Assembly: GCA_029240775.1 (NCBI GenBank) | Contig: JARDZQ010000127.1 | Span: forward strand, 1 to 5,992 | Direction: 5' to 3' | Origin: Rubrobacteraceae bacterium | Lineage (GTDB): Bacteria; Actinomycetota; Rubrobacteria; Rubrobacterales; Rubrobacteraceae | Length of the DNA: 5,992 nt | Shown here: positions 1-5,821 of the stretch, in pieces | How positions within the stretch are numbered: position 1 is the stretch's first letter | How the letters are laid out: the number at the start of each line of letters is the position of its first letter | The notes under the pieces: model-generated | Database searches by the model: none | What the model was told of the DNA's origin: nothing | The model's input: the letters and a program-made list of their open reading frames with translations, nothing else | Position numbers and translations under genes: made by a program

Positions 1-291
1 TACTATGACGCCCTTGAGGCCGCGTGAGGCGGCTATCGAGGCCAGTTTGTCCCCCAGCAGGGCGCAACGCCTGGAACCGCCTCCGTCCACGACCAGAACG
101 GTACCCGCCGCAACGTCCTCCAGAGCATCCCTGACCAGCACGTTGTCCTCGTAGACCTCAACCGTCGAGATGGGACCGGCAAAAGCCGCGACGGCGCCGT
201 AGCCCTTGAAGATCGGCGCGCACACCTCCACGCTCGAAGAGAACCGGTCGCAGATATCGGCCGTCTTGATGCTGGGCTCTTTCGGACTCAT
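1..291 (-). CDS. rraA: RraA/MenG-like protein, N-terminal 97 residues (partial, runs off left edge)
   Basis: Translating the minus strand from the ATG at 291 gives an open frame of 97 codons to the window edge. The protein begins MSPKEPSIKTADICDRF and contains YEDNVLVRDAL (47-57) and VVDGGGSRRCALLGDKLA (67-84). These match the RraA fold: E. coli RraA has FEDN and VVDGGGS at the same places. Family members inhibit RNase E (E. coli RraA) or act as metal-dependent 4-hydroxy-4-methyl-2-oxoglutarate aldolases and oxaloacetate decarboxylases. Gly80-Asp81 resembles the GD of the aldolase-type D-x20-R-D motif, as in the mycobacterial homologue, whereas E. coli RraA has Ala at the Asp position. The matching Arg-Asp would lie just beyond the window. 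The ATG overlaps the upstream gene's TGA as ATGA, so translation is probably coupled; a weak AAGGTGG lies 13 bases upstream. The family call is firm. The function, RNase regulator or aldolase, is open, and MenG methyltransferase activity is a historical misannotation. Confidence 0.88.
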   Translation of the reverse strand, partial: MSPKEPSIKTADICDRFSSSVEVCAPIFKGYGAVAAFAGPISTVEVYEDNVLVRDALEDVAAGTVLVVDGGGSRRCALLGDKLASIAASRGLKGVIV

Positions 292-1307
292 CTTGTCGAT
301 CTCGCCACCTTACGCCAGAACTCGTCCCGCTCACCAGGCACGAAGGCCTCGTACAGCGCGATGCGGTCTATAAGTCCCTGGTAACGTTCGTTCAGCACGT
401 CTCCCACCTCCTCGGGGGCGGCCTGGACCGCGAAGGCGTCGAGCATCTCGTCGGTGACGAGGCTCGGCATCTCGTCCCAGCGCTTGTCCCTGGCGAGTTT
501 GCCCAGCTGCTCGCCGACCTCCTGCCAGCCGTGGGCTTCGAGGACAGTGCGGTAGGTCGGGGTCGAGGCGTAGAAGGAGACCTGGGCCCGCATCTTCTCG
601 CGTTGCTCCTCGATCTCCGCGTCGCTCCGGCCGGCGATCACGAAGGCCGCGGTGGCAAGCTCGACCTCCTCCGGGTCCCGGCCCGCCCGTCTAGCTCCCT
701 CGGCGATGGCAGGCTCTACGGTCTTGCGGACGTACTCCGGGCTGTGGAAGGGGTGGACGTGGAAGCCGTCGCAGAGCTCGCCCGCGAGGCGCGCGAGGCT
801 CGTGTTCACGCCGGCGATGTAGATGGGGACCTCGGGATGCTCTATGGGACCGGGGTTGAAGAACGGGGTGATAAGGGTGTGACTGTAGAAATCGCCTTCG
901 AAGTTCAGGGGTTCATCCGCCTGGAAGGACCGCCAGATCGCACGCAGCGCCCCGACGTACTCGCGCAGCCTCGCCACGGGCCTGTCCCACGGCATTGAGA
1001 AGCGGCGCCTTACGTGCGCCTTGACCTGCGTTCCGAGACCGAGGATGAAGCGGCCCCCCGAGAGATCCTGGAGATCCCACGCCGTCTGGGCCATCTCCAT
1101 CGGGGAGCGCGAGAAGGCCACAGCTATGGAGGTCCCTAGCTCTATCCTCTCGGTCTCGTTCGCCGCTATGGCGAGCGGCAGGAAGGCGTCGTGCTTGGTC
1201 TCGCTGGTCCAGAGGCCGGCGAAACCCAGAGACTCTGCCGCTTGGGCTGTCTCACCGACACTTCGAAGGTACGTGCCCTCGGTGCCGAGGCTCGCGTCCA
1301 GCTTCAT
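288..1307 (-). CDS. Luciferase-like (LLM class) oxidoreductase, probably F420-dependent
   Basis: This 339-residue protein looks like a complete TIM-barrel member of the bacterial luciferase-like family. Family features in order: the first strand MKLDASLG (1-8); LGFAGLWTSETKHDAFLPLAIAA (28-49) in two parts, the helix end and the second strand; the strand IELGTSIAVAF (55-65); the family block LSGGRFILGLG (82-92) followed by a basic stretch; and PEVPIYIAGVN (158-168) followed by LAGELCDGFHVHPF (174-187). The overall pattern resembles the actinobacterial F420-dependent subfamily typified by MSMEG_2256 (TIGR03617), from memory. Such enzymes transfer hydride between reduced F420 (or FMN) and an organic substrate in the cytoplasm; the substrate cannot be read from sequence. 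There is no signal peptide. The ATG at 1307 directly follows the qor stop codon (TAGATG), with no clear Shine-Dalgarno sequence, which implies coupling to qor. The stop overlaps the next gene's start. FMN instead of F420 remains possible. Confidence 0.88.
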   Translation of the reverse strand: MKLDASLGTEGTYLRSVGETAQAAESLGFAGLWTSETKHDAFLPLAIAANETERIELGTSIAVAFSRSPMEMAQTAWDLQDLSGGRFILGLGTQVKAHVRRRFSMPWDRPVARLREYVGALRAIWRSFQADEPLNFEGDFYSHTLITPFFNPGPIEHPEVPIYIAGVNTSLARLAGELCDGFHVHPFHSPEYVRKTVEPAIAEGARRAGRDPEEVELATAAFVIAGRSDAEIEEQREKMRAQVSFYASTPTYRTVLEAHGWQEVGEQLGKLARDKRWDEMPSLVTDEMLDAFAVQAAPEEVGDVLNERYQGLIDRIALYEAFVPGERDEFWRKVARSTR

Positions 1308-2279
1308 CTACGGGATGAGGATCAGCTTGCCGGTGGTCTTGCGGCCTTCGAGATCGCGGTGGGCCTGCGCGGCCTCCGAGAGCGGGTAGGTGCCGCCGAT
1401 ACGGACCTCGAGGGTATTGTTGCCGATCCAGGAGAGTATGCTCTCCGCGCGCCACAGCAGCTCCTCGCGCGTCAGGGTGTGACGGGCGAGGGAGGGGCGG
1501 GTGAGGAAGAGTGAGCCCTTCTGGTTCAGGGTCTGGGGGTCAATCGGCGCGACAGGGCCGCTGGAGGCGCCGAAGAGCACCATGTAGCCGCGGGGCTTGA
1601 GGCAGTCGAGGCCCCCGTCGAAGGTGTCCTTCCCGACGGAGTCGTAGACCACATCTACGCCCTCGCCGCCCGTGATGCGCTTCGTCTCCTCGACGAAGTC
1701 CTGTTCCCTGTAGAGGATGACCTCGTCAGCCCCGGCGTCCTTCGCCAGGCTGGCCTTCTCCTCGCTGCCGGCGGTCCCGATGACGGTCGCGCCGCGCATC
1801 TTGGCCATCTGGACCAGCAGGAGCCCCACGCCGCCGGCGGCGGCGTGCAGTAGGATCGTGTGACCCTCCTGCAAGGGGAAGGTGCTGTGCGTGAGGTAGT
1901 GGGCCGTCATGCCCTGCAGCATCACCGCGGCCGCGACCCTGGCCTCCACCAGGGTCACGTTCACCGGGACGAGGCTATGAGCAGGGACGACGGCGTACTC
2001 GGCGTAGGAGCCCATCACGCTCGCGAAGGCGACGTGATCCCCGACCGAGACCTCCTCCACGCCCTCGCCTACGGCGTCCACCTCGCCCGCGCCCTCCTGT
2101 CCCAGGGTGAAGGGTGTCTCCATCGGGTAGAGGCCCGCGCGCTGGTAGACGTCTATGAAGTTCACCCCGGAGGCGGCGAGTCGCACGCGCGCCTCGCCCG
2201 GGCCCGGTTCTGGGGTTGGGACGTCCTCGTAGCTCAGGACCTCCGGCCCGCCGTGCTCGTTCACCCGGATCGCCTTCAT
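1308..2279 (-). CDS. qor: Zinc-independent NADPH:quinone oxidoreductase (medium-chain dehydrogenase family)
   Basis: This 323-residue protein has the usual length and layout of quinone oxidoreductase 1. An N-terminal GroES-like domain contains GVNFIDVYQRAGLY (38-51), near-identical to E. coli Qor, with none of the catalytic zinc ligands of alcohol dehydrogenases. The Rossmann domain carries the full quinone oxidoreductase signature at 139-160, including AAGGVG (147-152), Gln157 and Lys160. GSEEKASLAKDAGADEVILYR (171-191) includes Lys175 and Tyr190-Arg191, which match residues E. coli Qor uses for the NADPH 2'-phosphate. VVYDSVGKDTF (210-220) is also conserved. It should catalyse NADPH-dependent reduction of quinones or activated alkenes in the cytoplasm. 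I chose the ATG at 2279 because it has AAAGGGG seven bases upstream and starts MKAIRVNEHGG like the family. A GTG at 2309 would add ten unconserved residues and sits beside the -10 element. It is the first gene of the leftward block. Confidence 0.93.
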   Translation of the reverse strand: MKAIRVNEHGGPEVLSYEDVPTPEPGPGEARVRLAASGVNFIDVYQRAGLYPMETPFTLGQEGAGEVDAVGEGVEEVSVGDHVAFASVMGSYAEYAVVPAHSLVPVNVTLVEARVAAAVMLQGMTAHYLTHSTFPLQEGHTILLHAAAGGVGLLLVQMAKMRGATVIGTAGSEEKASLAKDAGADEVILYREQDFVEETKRITGGEGVDVVYDSVGKDTFDGGLDCLKPRGYMVLFGASSGPVAPIDPQTLNQKGSLFLTRPSLARHTLTREELLWRAESILSWIGNNTLEVRIGGTYPLSEAAQAHRDLEGRKTTGKLILIP

Positions 2280-2286
2280 CTCCCAA

Positions 2287-2293
2287 CCCCTTT
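2287..2293 (-). promoter_or_regulatory. Ribosome binding site deciding the qor start
   Basis: On the minus strand, AAAGGGG is followed by a 7-base spacer (TTGGGAG) and ATG at 2279. This strong, well-spaced Shine-Dalgarno sequence supports the 323-residue form over the GTG-initiated 333-residue reading from 2309. Confidence 0.75.
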
Positions 2294-2311
2294 CCCTCGA
2301 CAGCGCCACCC

Positions 2312-2317
2312 ATTGTA
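2312..2317 (-). promoter_or_regulatory. Candidate -10 element of the leftward (qor) promoter
   Basis: The minus strand reads TACAAT here, one mismatch from TATAAT, in an otherwise GC-rich region. Transcription would begin near 2305, giving a leader of about 25 bases before the qor ATG at 2279, with its ribosome binding site intact. No convincing -35 hexamer is present at 16-18 bases upstream; that position is GC-rich. The promoter may therefore be weak, activator-dependent or use another sigma factor. It is inferred from sequence only. Confidence 0.42.
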
Positions 2318-2347
2318 GCGGGTCCGAGGACGGCGCCCGCGACGCTC

Positions 2348-2361
2348 ATGACACGTTTACA
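2348..2361 (+). promoter_or_regulatory. Possible LacI-family operator (one good half-site)
   Basis: ATGACACGTTTACA aligns to the symmetric LacI-family operator form TGTAAACGTTTACA. The right half, CGTTTACA (2354-2361), is a perfect match, while the left half matches only at four of eight positions. It overlaps the candidate rightward -10 hexamer (2358-2363), where a bound repressor would block RNA polymerase. Ribose operons are commonly controlled by the LacI-family repressor RbsR, so the location makes sense, but no rbsR gene is in the window. A chance match to one half-site is possible. Confidence 0.35.
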
Positions 2362-2363
2362 AT
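2358..2363 (+). promoter_or_regulatory. Candidate -10 element of the rightward (rbs) promoter
   Basis: TACAAT, one mismatch from TATAAT, would start transcription near 2370 and leave a leader of about 37 bases before the rbsA GTG at 2407. No clear -35 hexamer is seen at the usual distance upstream. An ATG at 2362 falls inside this element, which argues against that codon being the rbsA start. Confidence 0.42.
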
Positions 2364-2389
2364 GGGTTCGGTCAGGCTCGACGGTGGCT

Positions 2390-2397
2390 GGAGGTGG
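2390..2397 (+). promoter_or_regulatory. Ribosome binding site for the rbsA GTG start
   Basis: GGAGGTGG is a strong Shine-Dalgarno core; its GGAGGT lies 11 bases before the GTG at 2407. A second GAGGT at 2401-2405 is too close to the start to serve alone. The ATG at 2362 lies upstream of this site and has no ribosome binding site of its own, so this element favours GTG initiation. Confidence 0.6.
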
Positions 2398-2406
2398 ATT
2401 GAGGTC

Positions 2407-3903
2407 GTGAGCCCTCTGCTGGAGATGCGAGGCATCACCAAGCGCTTCCCCGGCGTCACGGCGCTCGACGGTGTGGACTTCGAGCTCGAGAGGGGCGAGG
2501 TGCACGTCATCCTCGGCGAGAACGGCGCCGGCAAGAGCACCCTCATAAAGATGCTCTCGGGGGCATACCAGCCGGACGAGGGGGAGATCCTGTTCGAGGG
2601 AGAGCCGGTGCGCATCCACTCAGCCGCGGTCGCGCAGGGTCTGGTGATCTCCACGATCTACCAGGAGTTCAACCTGGTCCCGCAGCTCACCGTGGCCGAG
2701 AACGTCTTCCTCGGCCGCCAGCCCCGGCGGCTCGGGATCGTGGACCGCCGGAGGATGAGGGAACAGGCGCGCAGGCTCCTGGAGCGGATAAGGGTGCGCG
2801 TCGACCCCGATGCCCCGGTCTCGGCTCTGGGCGTCGCGCAGCGGCAGATGGTCGAGATAGCGAAGGCGCTCAGCCTTGAGGCGCGGGTCCTCATCATGGA
2901 CGAGCCCACCGCATCGCTCTCCGGGCAGGAAGTCCAGCGCCTCTTCGAGATAGTCCGCGGCCTCAAGCAAGAAGAGGTGGGCGTGATCTTCATCTCCCAC
3001 CACCTCGAGGAGGTCACCGAGATCGGGGACCGGGTCACTGTTCTGAGGGACGGGAGGCTGGTCGGCCAGGTACCGGCCACCACCGACCACTCCGAGCTCG
3101 TGCGGATGATGGTCGGGCGCTCGATCGAGGACCAGTTCCCGCGCCGCCGGCCTGAGATCGGGGATGTCCTGTTGAAGGTCAGGGATCTGTCGCGCGAGGG
3201 CGTTCTGGAGGAGCTCTCCCTGCGGGTACGAGCTGGCGAGGTCGTCGGGATCGCCGGGATCGTCGGGGCGGGCAGGACGGAGCTGGCGCGCGCGATCTTC
3301 GGCGTGGACCCGGTGGATTCCGGTGAGGTGTGGGTGGAGGGGCGCCGCATGGAGCGCTTCGATCCCCGCGAAGCGAAGCACCGGGGCATCGGGTTCGCTA
3401 CAGAGGATCGGCAGGGCCAGGGCATAGTGCCCCCGCTCTCCGTGGCCGAGAACCTCGCGCTCGCTTCGCTAGAAAGGTACACCAGAGCGGGGCTACTCAA
3501 CCGTCGGGAGGAAAGGAGCCAGGCGGAGAAGATGATCGAAGACCTCAACATCCGCACGCCGGGTCCGGATCAGGAGGTGCGCTACCTCTCGGGGGGCAAC
3601 CAGCAGAAGGTGGTCATCGGGAAGTGGCTCTTGGCGGATTCGCGGGTCCTCATTATGGACGAGCCCACCCGCGGGATAGACGTGGGGGCGAAGGTTGAGA
3701 TCTACGAGCTGATGAACGAGCTCACCGAACAGGGGGCCGGAATCCTGATGATATCGAGCGACCTCCCGGAGGTGCTTGGCATGAGCGACCGGATCCTGGT
3801 GATGGCGGGGGGCCGCATCACCGGCGAGCTCTCCGGGGAAGAGGCAACGCAGGAGCGGGTGATGACGCTCGCCACGCAGGGGAGCGAGACCGCCGTTGGC
3901 TAG
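2407..3903 (+). CDS. rbsA: Ribose ABC transporter ATP-binding protein RbsA (two fused ATPase domains)
   Basis: This 498-residue protein has the length and two-domain layout of RbsA and powers ribose import from the cytoplasmic face of the RbsC channel. Domain 1 (about 4-235): Walker A GENGAGKST (37-45), Q-loop Gln86, signature LGVAQ (141-145), Walker B VLIMDEP (161-167) and H-loop His198. Domain 2 (about 254-490): degenerate Walker A GIVGAGRTE (284-292) with Arg290 instead of Lys, signature LSGGNQQK (394-401), Walker B VLIMDEP (414-420), then TRGIDVGAK and ISSDLPE, with Ser/Asp where an H-loop His would be. This asymmetry is normal for the sugar family: the site made of domain 1 Walker motifs and the domain 2 signature is complete, while the other is degenerate. 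I chose GTG at 2407 because the protein then begins close to family members (SPLLEMRGITKRFPGV). An in-frame ATG at 2362 would add 15 residues but lies within the -10 element. Related galactose, xylose or allose ATPases look similar; the operon context makes it RbsA. Confidence 0.93.
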   Translation: MSPLLEMRGITKRFPGVTALDGVDFELERGEVHVILGENGAGKSTLIKMLSGAYQPDEGEILFEGEPVRIHSAAVAQGLVISTIYQEFNLVPQLTVAENVFLGRQPRRLGIVDRRRMREQARRLLERIRVRVDPDAPVSALGVAQRQMVEIAKALSLEARVLIMDEPTASLSGQEVQRLFEIVRGLKQEEVGVIFISHHLEEVTEIGDRVTVLRDGRLVGQVPATTDHSELVRMMVGRSIEDQFPRRRPEIGDVLLKVRDLSREGVLEELSLRVRAGEVVGIAGIVGAGRTELARAIFGVDPVDSGEVWVEGRRMERFDPREAKHRGIGFATEDRQGQGIVPPLSVAENLALASLERYTRAGLLNRREERSQAEKMIEDLNIRTPGPDQEVRYLSGGNQQKVVIGKWLLADSRVLIMDEPTRGIDVGAKVEIYELMNELTEQGAGILMISSDLPEVLGMSDRILVMAGGRITGELSGEEATQERVMTLATQGSETAVG

Positions 3904-4855
3904 CCTCGCCGAGAGGGTCAAGCCCCGGGAGTTCCTCTCCCGCAGCGGGCCGCTCTGGGGCCTCGTGATCCTGTGCGTCGTCATGACGATACTCTCGCCG
4001 TACTTCCTCACGTTCAACAACCTCTTCAACGTAGGGACCCAGATAGCCGTGATCGCCATCCTCGCTCTGGGCCAGACCTTCGTGATCGTCTCCGGCGGCA
4101 TAGACCTCTCCGTCGGGAGCGTGCTGGGGCTCGCCGGGATAGTCTTCGGCTGGGCGACGGCGGTCGCCAACCTGCCGCTGCCCCTGGCGCTCGCGCTCGG
4201 GGTCGGGGCGGGCGCTTCGGCTGGCCTGATCAACGGGCTGCTGATCACTTTAGGCAACCTGCCGCCGTTTATAGCCACTCTGGCCATGCTCAGCGCGGCG
4301 CGCGGGCTCGCGCTGGTGATCTCAGGGGGCGTCCCGCTCAACCCGATACCGGGCCCGATCCTCTCCTTAGGTAGCGGGGACCTCTTGGGCTTCGTGCCGC
4401 TGCCGGTGATCCTGATGCTCGTCATGTGGGCCATCACGGTCGGGATTCTCCGCAGCACCTACGCGGGGCGGGCGATGTACGCCATCGGCGGCAACGAGGA
4501 GGCCTCCAGGCTCTCCGGGATAAACGTCTCGCGGCAGAAGCTGCTCATCTACACCCTCTCGGGGCTATTCGCCGGCATAGCAGGTATCCTCCTCACGGCC
4601 CGGCTCGCCTCGGCCCAGCCCCAGGCCGGCTTCACCTTCGAGCTCGACGCGATCGCGGCTGTCGTGATCGGTGGCGCAAGCCTCTCGGGCGGCGTCGGCA
4701 GCGCGTCGGGGACCTTGATCGGGGCGCTCATCCTGGGCGTCCTCAGGAACGGTCTGAACCTGCTGAACGTCTCGGCGTTCTGGCAGCAGGTGGTCATAGG
4801 CGCCGTCATTGCTCTCGCGGTGATGACGGACACCCTGAGACGCAGGAAGAAGTAG
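3896..4855 (+). CDS. rbsC: Ribose ABC transporter permease RbsC (TTG start)
   Basis: This 319-residue, very hydrophobic protein matches E. coli RbsC (321 residues) along its length. It forms the membrane channel for ribose, probably as a dimer. Conserved blocks include LSPYFLTFNNLFN (33-45), VSGGIDLSVGSVLGLAG (65-81), NLPPFIATLAML (121-132), the cytoplasmic coupling segment GGNEEASRLSGIN (198-210), SAQPQAGFTFELDAIAAVVIGG (239-260, quoted here only as landmarks at its ends: SAQP and VVIGG) and NGLNLLNVS (285-293). I count roughly eight to ten membrane segments, starting at about residue 20. The only suitable start is TTG at 3896. An in-frame TGA lies at 3860-3862, and the next start-type codon is a GTG at residue 24 inside the first membrane segment. 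AGGGGAG (3878-3884) lies 11 bases upstream. The gene overlaps the rbsA stop by 8 bases, so translation is probably coupled. The positively charged C-terminus (RRRKK) fits a cytoplasmic end. Confidence 0.93.
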   Translation: MASLAERVKPREFLSRSGPLWGLVILCVVMTILSPYFLTFNNLFNVGTQIAVIAILALGQTFVIVSGGIDLSVGSVLGLAGIVFGWATAVANLPLPLALALGVGAGASAGLINGLLITLGNLPPFIATLAMLSAARGLALVISGGVPLNPIPGPILSLGSGDLLGFVPLPVILMLVMWAITVGILRSTYAGRAMYAIGGNEEASRLSGINVSRQKLLIYTLSGLFAGIAGILLTARLASAQPQAGFTFELDAIAAVVIGGASLSGGVGSASGTLIGALILGVLRNGLNLLNVSAFWQQVVIGAVIALAVMTDTLRRRKK

Positions 4856-4861
4856 AGATCC

Positions 4862-4871
4862 AGGAAAGGGG
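4862..4871 (+). promoter_or_regulatory. Strong ribosome binding site for rbsB
   Basis: AGGAAAGGGG ends six bases before the rbsB ATG at 4878, in the 22-base gap after rbsC. It is the best-placed Shine-Dalgarno sequence in the rbs operon. This fits the need for more binding protein than membrane components. Confidence 0.7.
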
Positions 4872-4877
4872 TACGAG

Positions 4878-5816
4878 ATGAGAACGAGAGCGGCGACCAT
4901 GGTGCTCGTCCTGGCGGTTCTGGCTTCGAGCCTCGCCGTCGGTTGCCAGCGGGGCGAGGGTGGCGGGGGAGACGGAGGAGGTCAGAGGATAGGGCTCTCG
5001 ATCTCGACCCTCAACAACCCCTTCTTCGTCTCTCTGCGGGACGGCGCCCAGCAGGCTGCCGACGAGGCGGGCGTGGAGCTCATCGTCTCCGACGCGCAGA
5101 ACGACGCTGCCACCCAGCAGGATGACGTCCAGAACTTCGTCACCCAGCAGGTTGACGCGATCCTCGTCAACCCTGTGGACTCCGAGGCCGTAGTCCCGGC
5201 AGTCCAGGCAGCGAACCAGGCCGACATCCCCGTTATCGCGCTGGACCGCGGCGCCTCGGGCGGCGAGATAGCGACTCTGATCGCCTCGGACAACGTCGAG
5301 GGCGGCAGGCTGGCCGGGGAGGAGCTGATCGAGCTCGTCGGCAGCGGCCCGGTCGCCCAGCTCGAAGGCATCCCCGGCGCGAGCCCGACGCGCGACAGGG
5401 GCCAGGGCTTCGAGGAGGCCATAAACGCGCAGGACGCCGTCGAGCTCGTAGCGAGCCAGACGGCGAACTTCGACCGGGCCGAGGGCTTGAACGTGACGGA
5501 GAACATCCTGCAATCCAACCCGGAGATAAAGGGGATCTTCGCCCAGAACGATGAGATGGCGCTGGGCGCCGTGCGGGCCCTAGGGAACCGGGCTGGCACC
5601 GACGTGAAGATCGTCGGCTTCGACGCCGTAGAGGACGCCCTGAAAGCGATCCAGGACGGCAAGATGAACGCGACCGTCGCCCAGCAGCCGGACAGGATAG
5701 GCTCCCTTGGCGTCGAGAACGCGATGAAGGTGATAGAGGGCGAGTCGGTGGACGAGAACATTCCCGTCCCCGTGAAGCTGGTGACGGAGGAGAACGTCTC
5801 CGAGTTCCTCCAGTAG
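4878..5816 (+). CDS. rbsB: Ribose-binding lipoprotein RbsB
   Basis: This 312-residue protein is the extracellular ribose receptor for RbsA/RbsC. A lipoprotein signal peptide (basic MRTR, hydrophobic core 8-21, then AVGC with Cys23 as lipid anchor) is followed by a glycine-rich linker (26-35). That fits a single-membrane bacterium, where the receptor is tethered rather than free in a periplasm; Ala at the -3 lipobox position is less common than Leu. Residues 38-302 align with mature E. coli RbsB, and its ribose-contacting residues are all present: Ser43, Asn47, Phe49, Phe50, Asn98, Asp123, Ser137, Ile165, Arg174, Phe198, Asn224, Phe248, Asp249 and Gln269. Landmarks are STLNNPFF, FAQNDEMALGA and ATVAQQPD. 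This supports D-ribose rather than allose, galactose or autoinducer-2. It lies 22 bases after rbsC and 5 bases before rbsK. The alignment was made from memory of the E. coli sequence. Confidence 0.95.
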   Translation: MRTRAATMVLVLAVLASSLAVGCQRGEGGGGDGGGQRIGLSISTLNNPFFVSLRDGAQQAADEAGVELIVSDAQNDAATQQDDVQNFVTQQVDAILVNPVDSEAVVPAVQAANQADIPVIALDRGASGGEIATLIASDNVEGGRLAGEELIELVGSGPVAQLEGIPGASPTRDRGQGFEEAINAQDAVELVASQTANFDRAEGLNVTENILQSNPEIKGIFAQNDEMALGAVRALGNRAGTDVKIVGFDAVEDALKAIQDGKMNATVAQQPDRIGSLGVENAMKVIEGESVDENIPVPVKLVTEENVSEFLQ

Positions 5817-5821
5817 GGCTC

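Larger units (their letters stand above)
2308..2367. repeat. Perfect 10-bp inverted repeat (ACCCATTGTA / TACAATGGGT), 40-bp spacer
   Basis: The left arm is 2308-2317 and the right arm 2358-2367; they are exact reverse complements, and the match stops abruptly at both ends. The 40-base spacer is too long for a typical terminator hairpin. Each arm, read outward toward its own gene, is TACAATGGGT, so the two divergent genes carry the same -10-like hexamer followed by the same GGGT. This fits either a pair of matched divergent promoters or a two-site binding target for one regulator; arm centres are 50 bp apart. Confidence 0.6.

Noticed and set aside
2280..2309. GTG at 2309 as an alternative qor start adding ten residues
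   Set aside because: The extension is not family-like, and the start lies three bases from the candidate -10 hexamer. The ATG at 2279 has a proper ribosome binding site and the expected N-terminus.
2308..2367. The inverted repeat as a transcription terminator
   Set aside because: A 40-base loop with 10-bp arms lacking a following T-run does not resemble an intrinsic terminator, and no gene converges on this region.
2362..2406. ATG at 2362 as the rbsA start
   Set aside because: It lies inside the TACAAT element and upstream of GGAGGTGG, has no ribosome binding site, and adds 15 residues not typical of RbsA.
1975..2619. Minus-strand frame of 214 codons crossing the intergenic region into rbsA
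   Set aside because: It runs through the promoter region and overlaps qor in another frame, has an Arg/Gly-rich tail and no family resemblance.
3493..4458. Long open frame (321 codons) on the minus strand opposite the rbsA end and rbsC
   Set aside because: It spans the reverse of two well-supported genes, shows no recognisable domain, and is rich in Arg, Pro and Ser as expected of antisense frames in GC-rich DNA.
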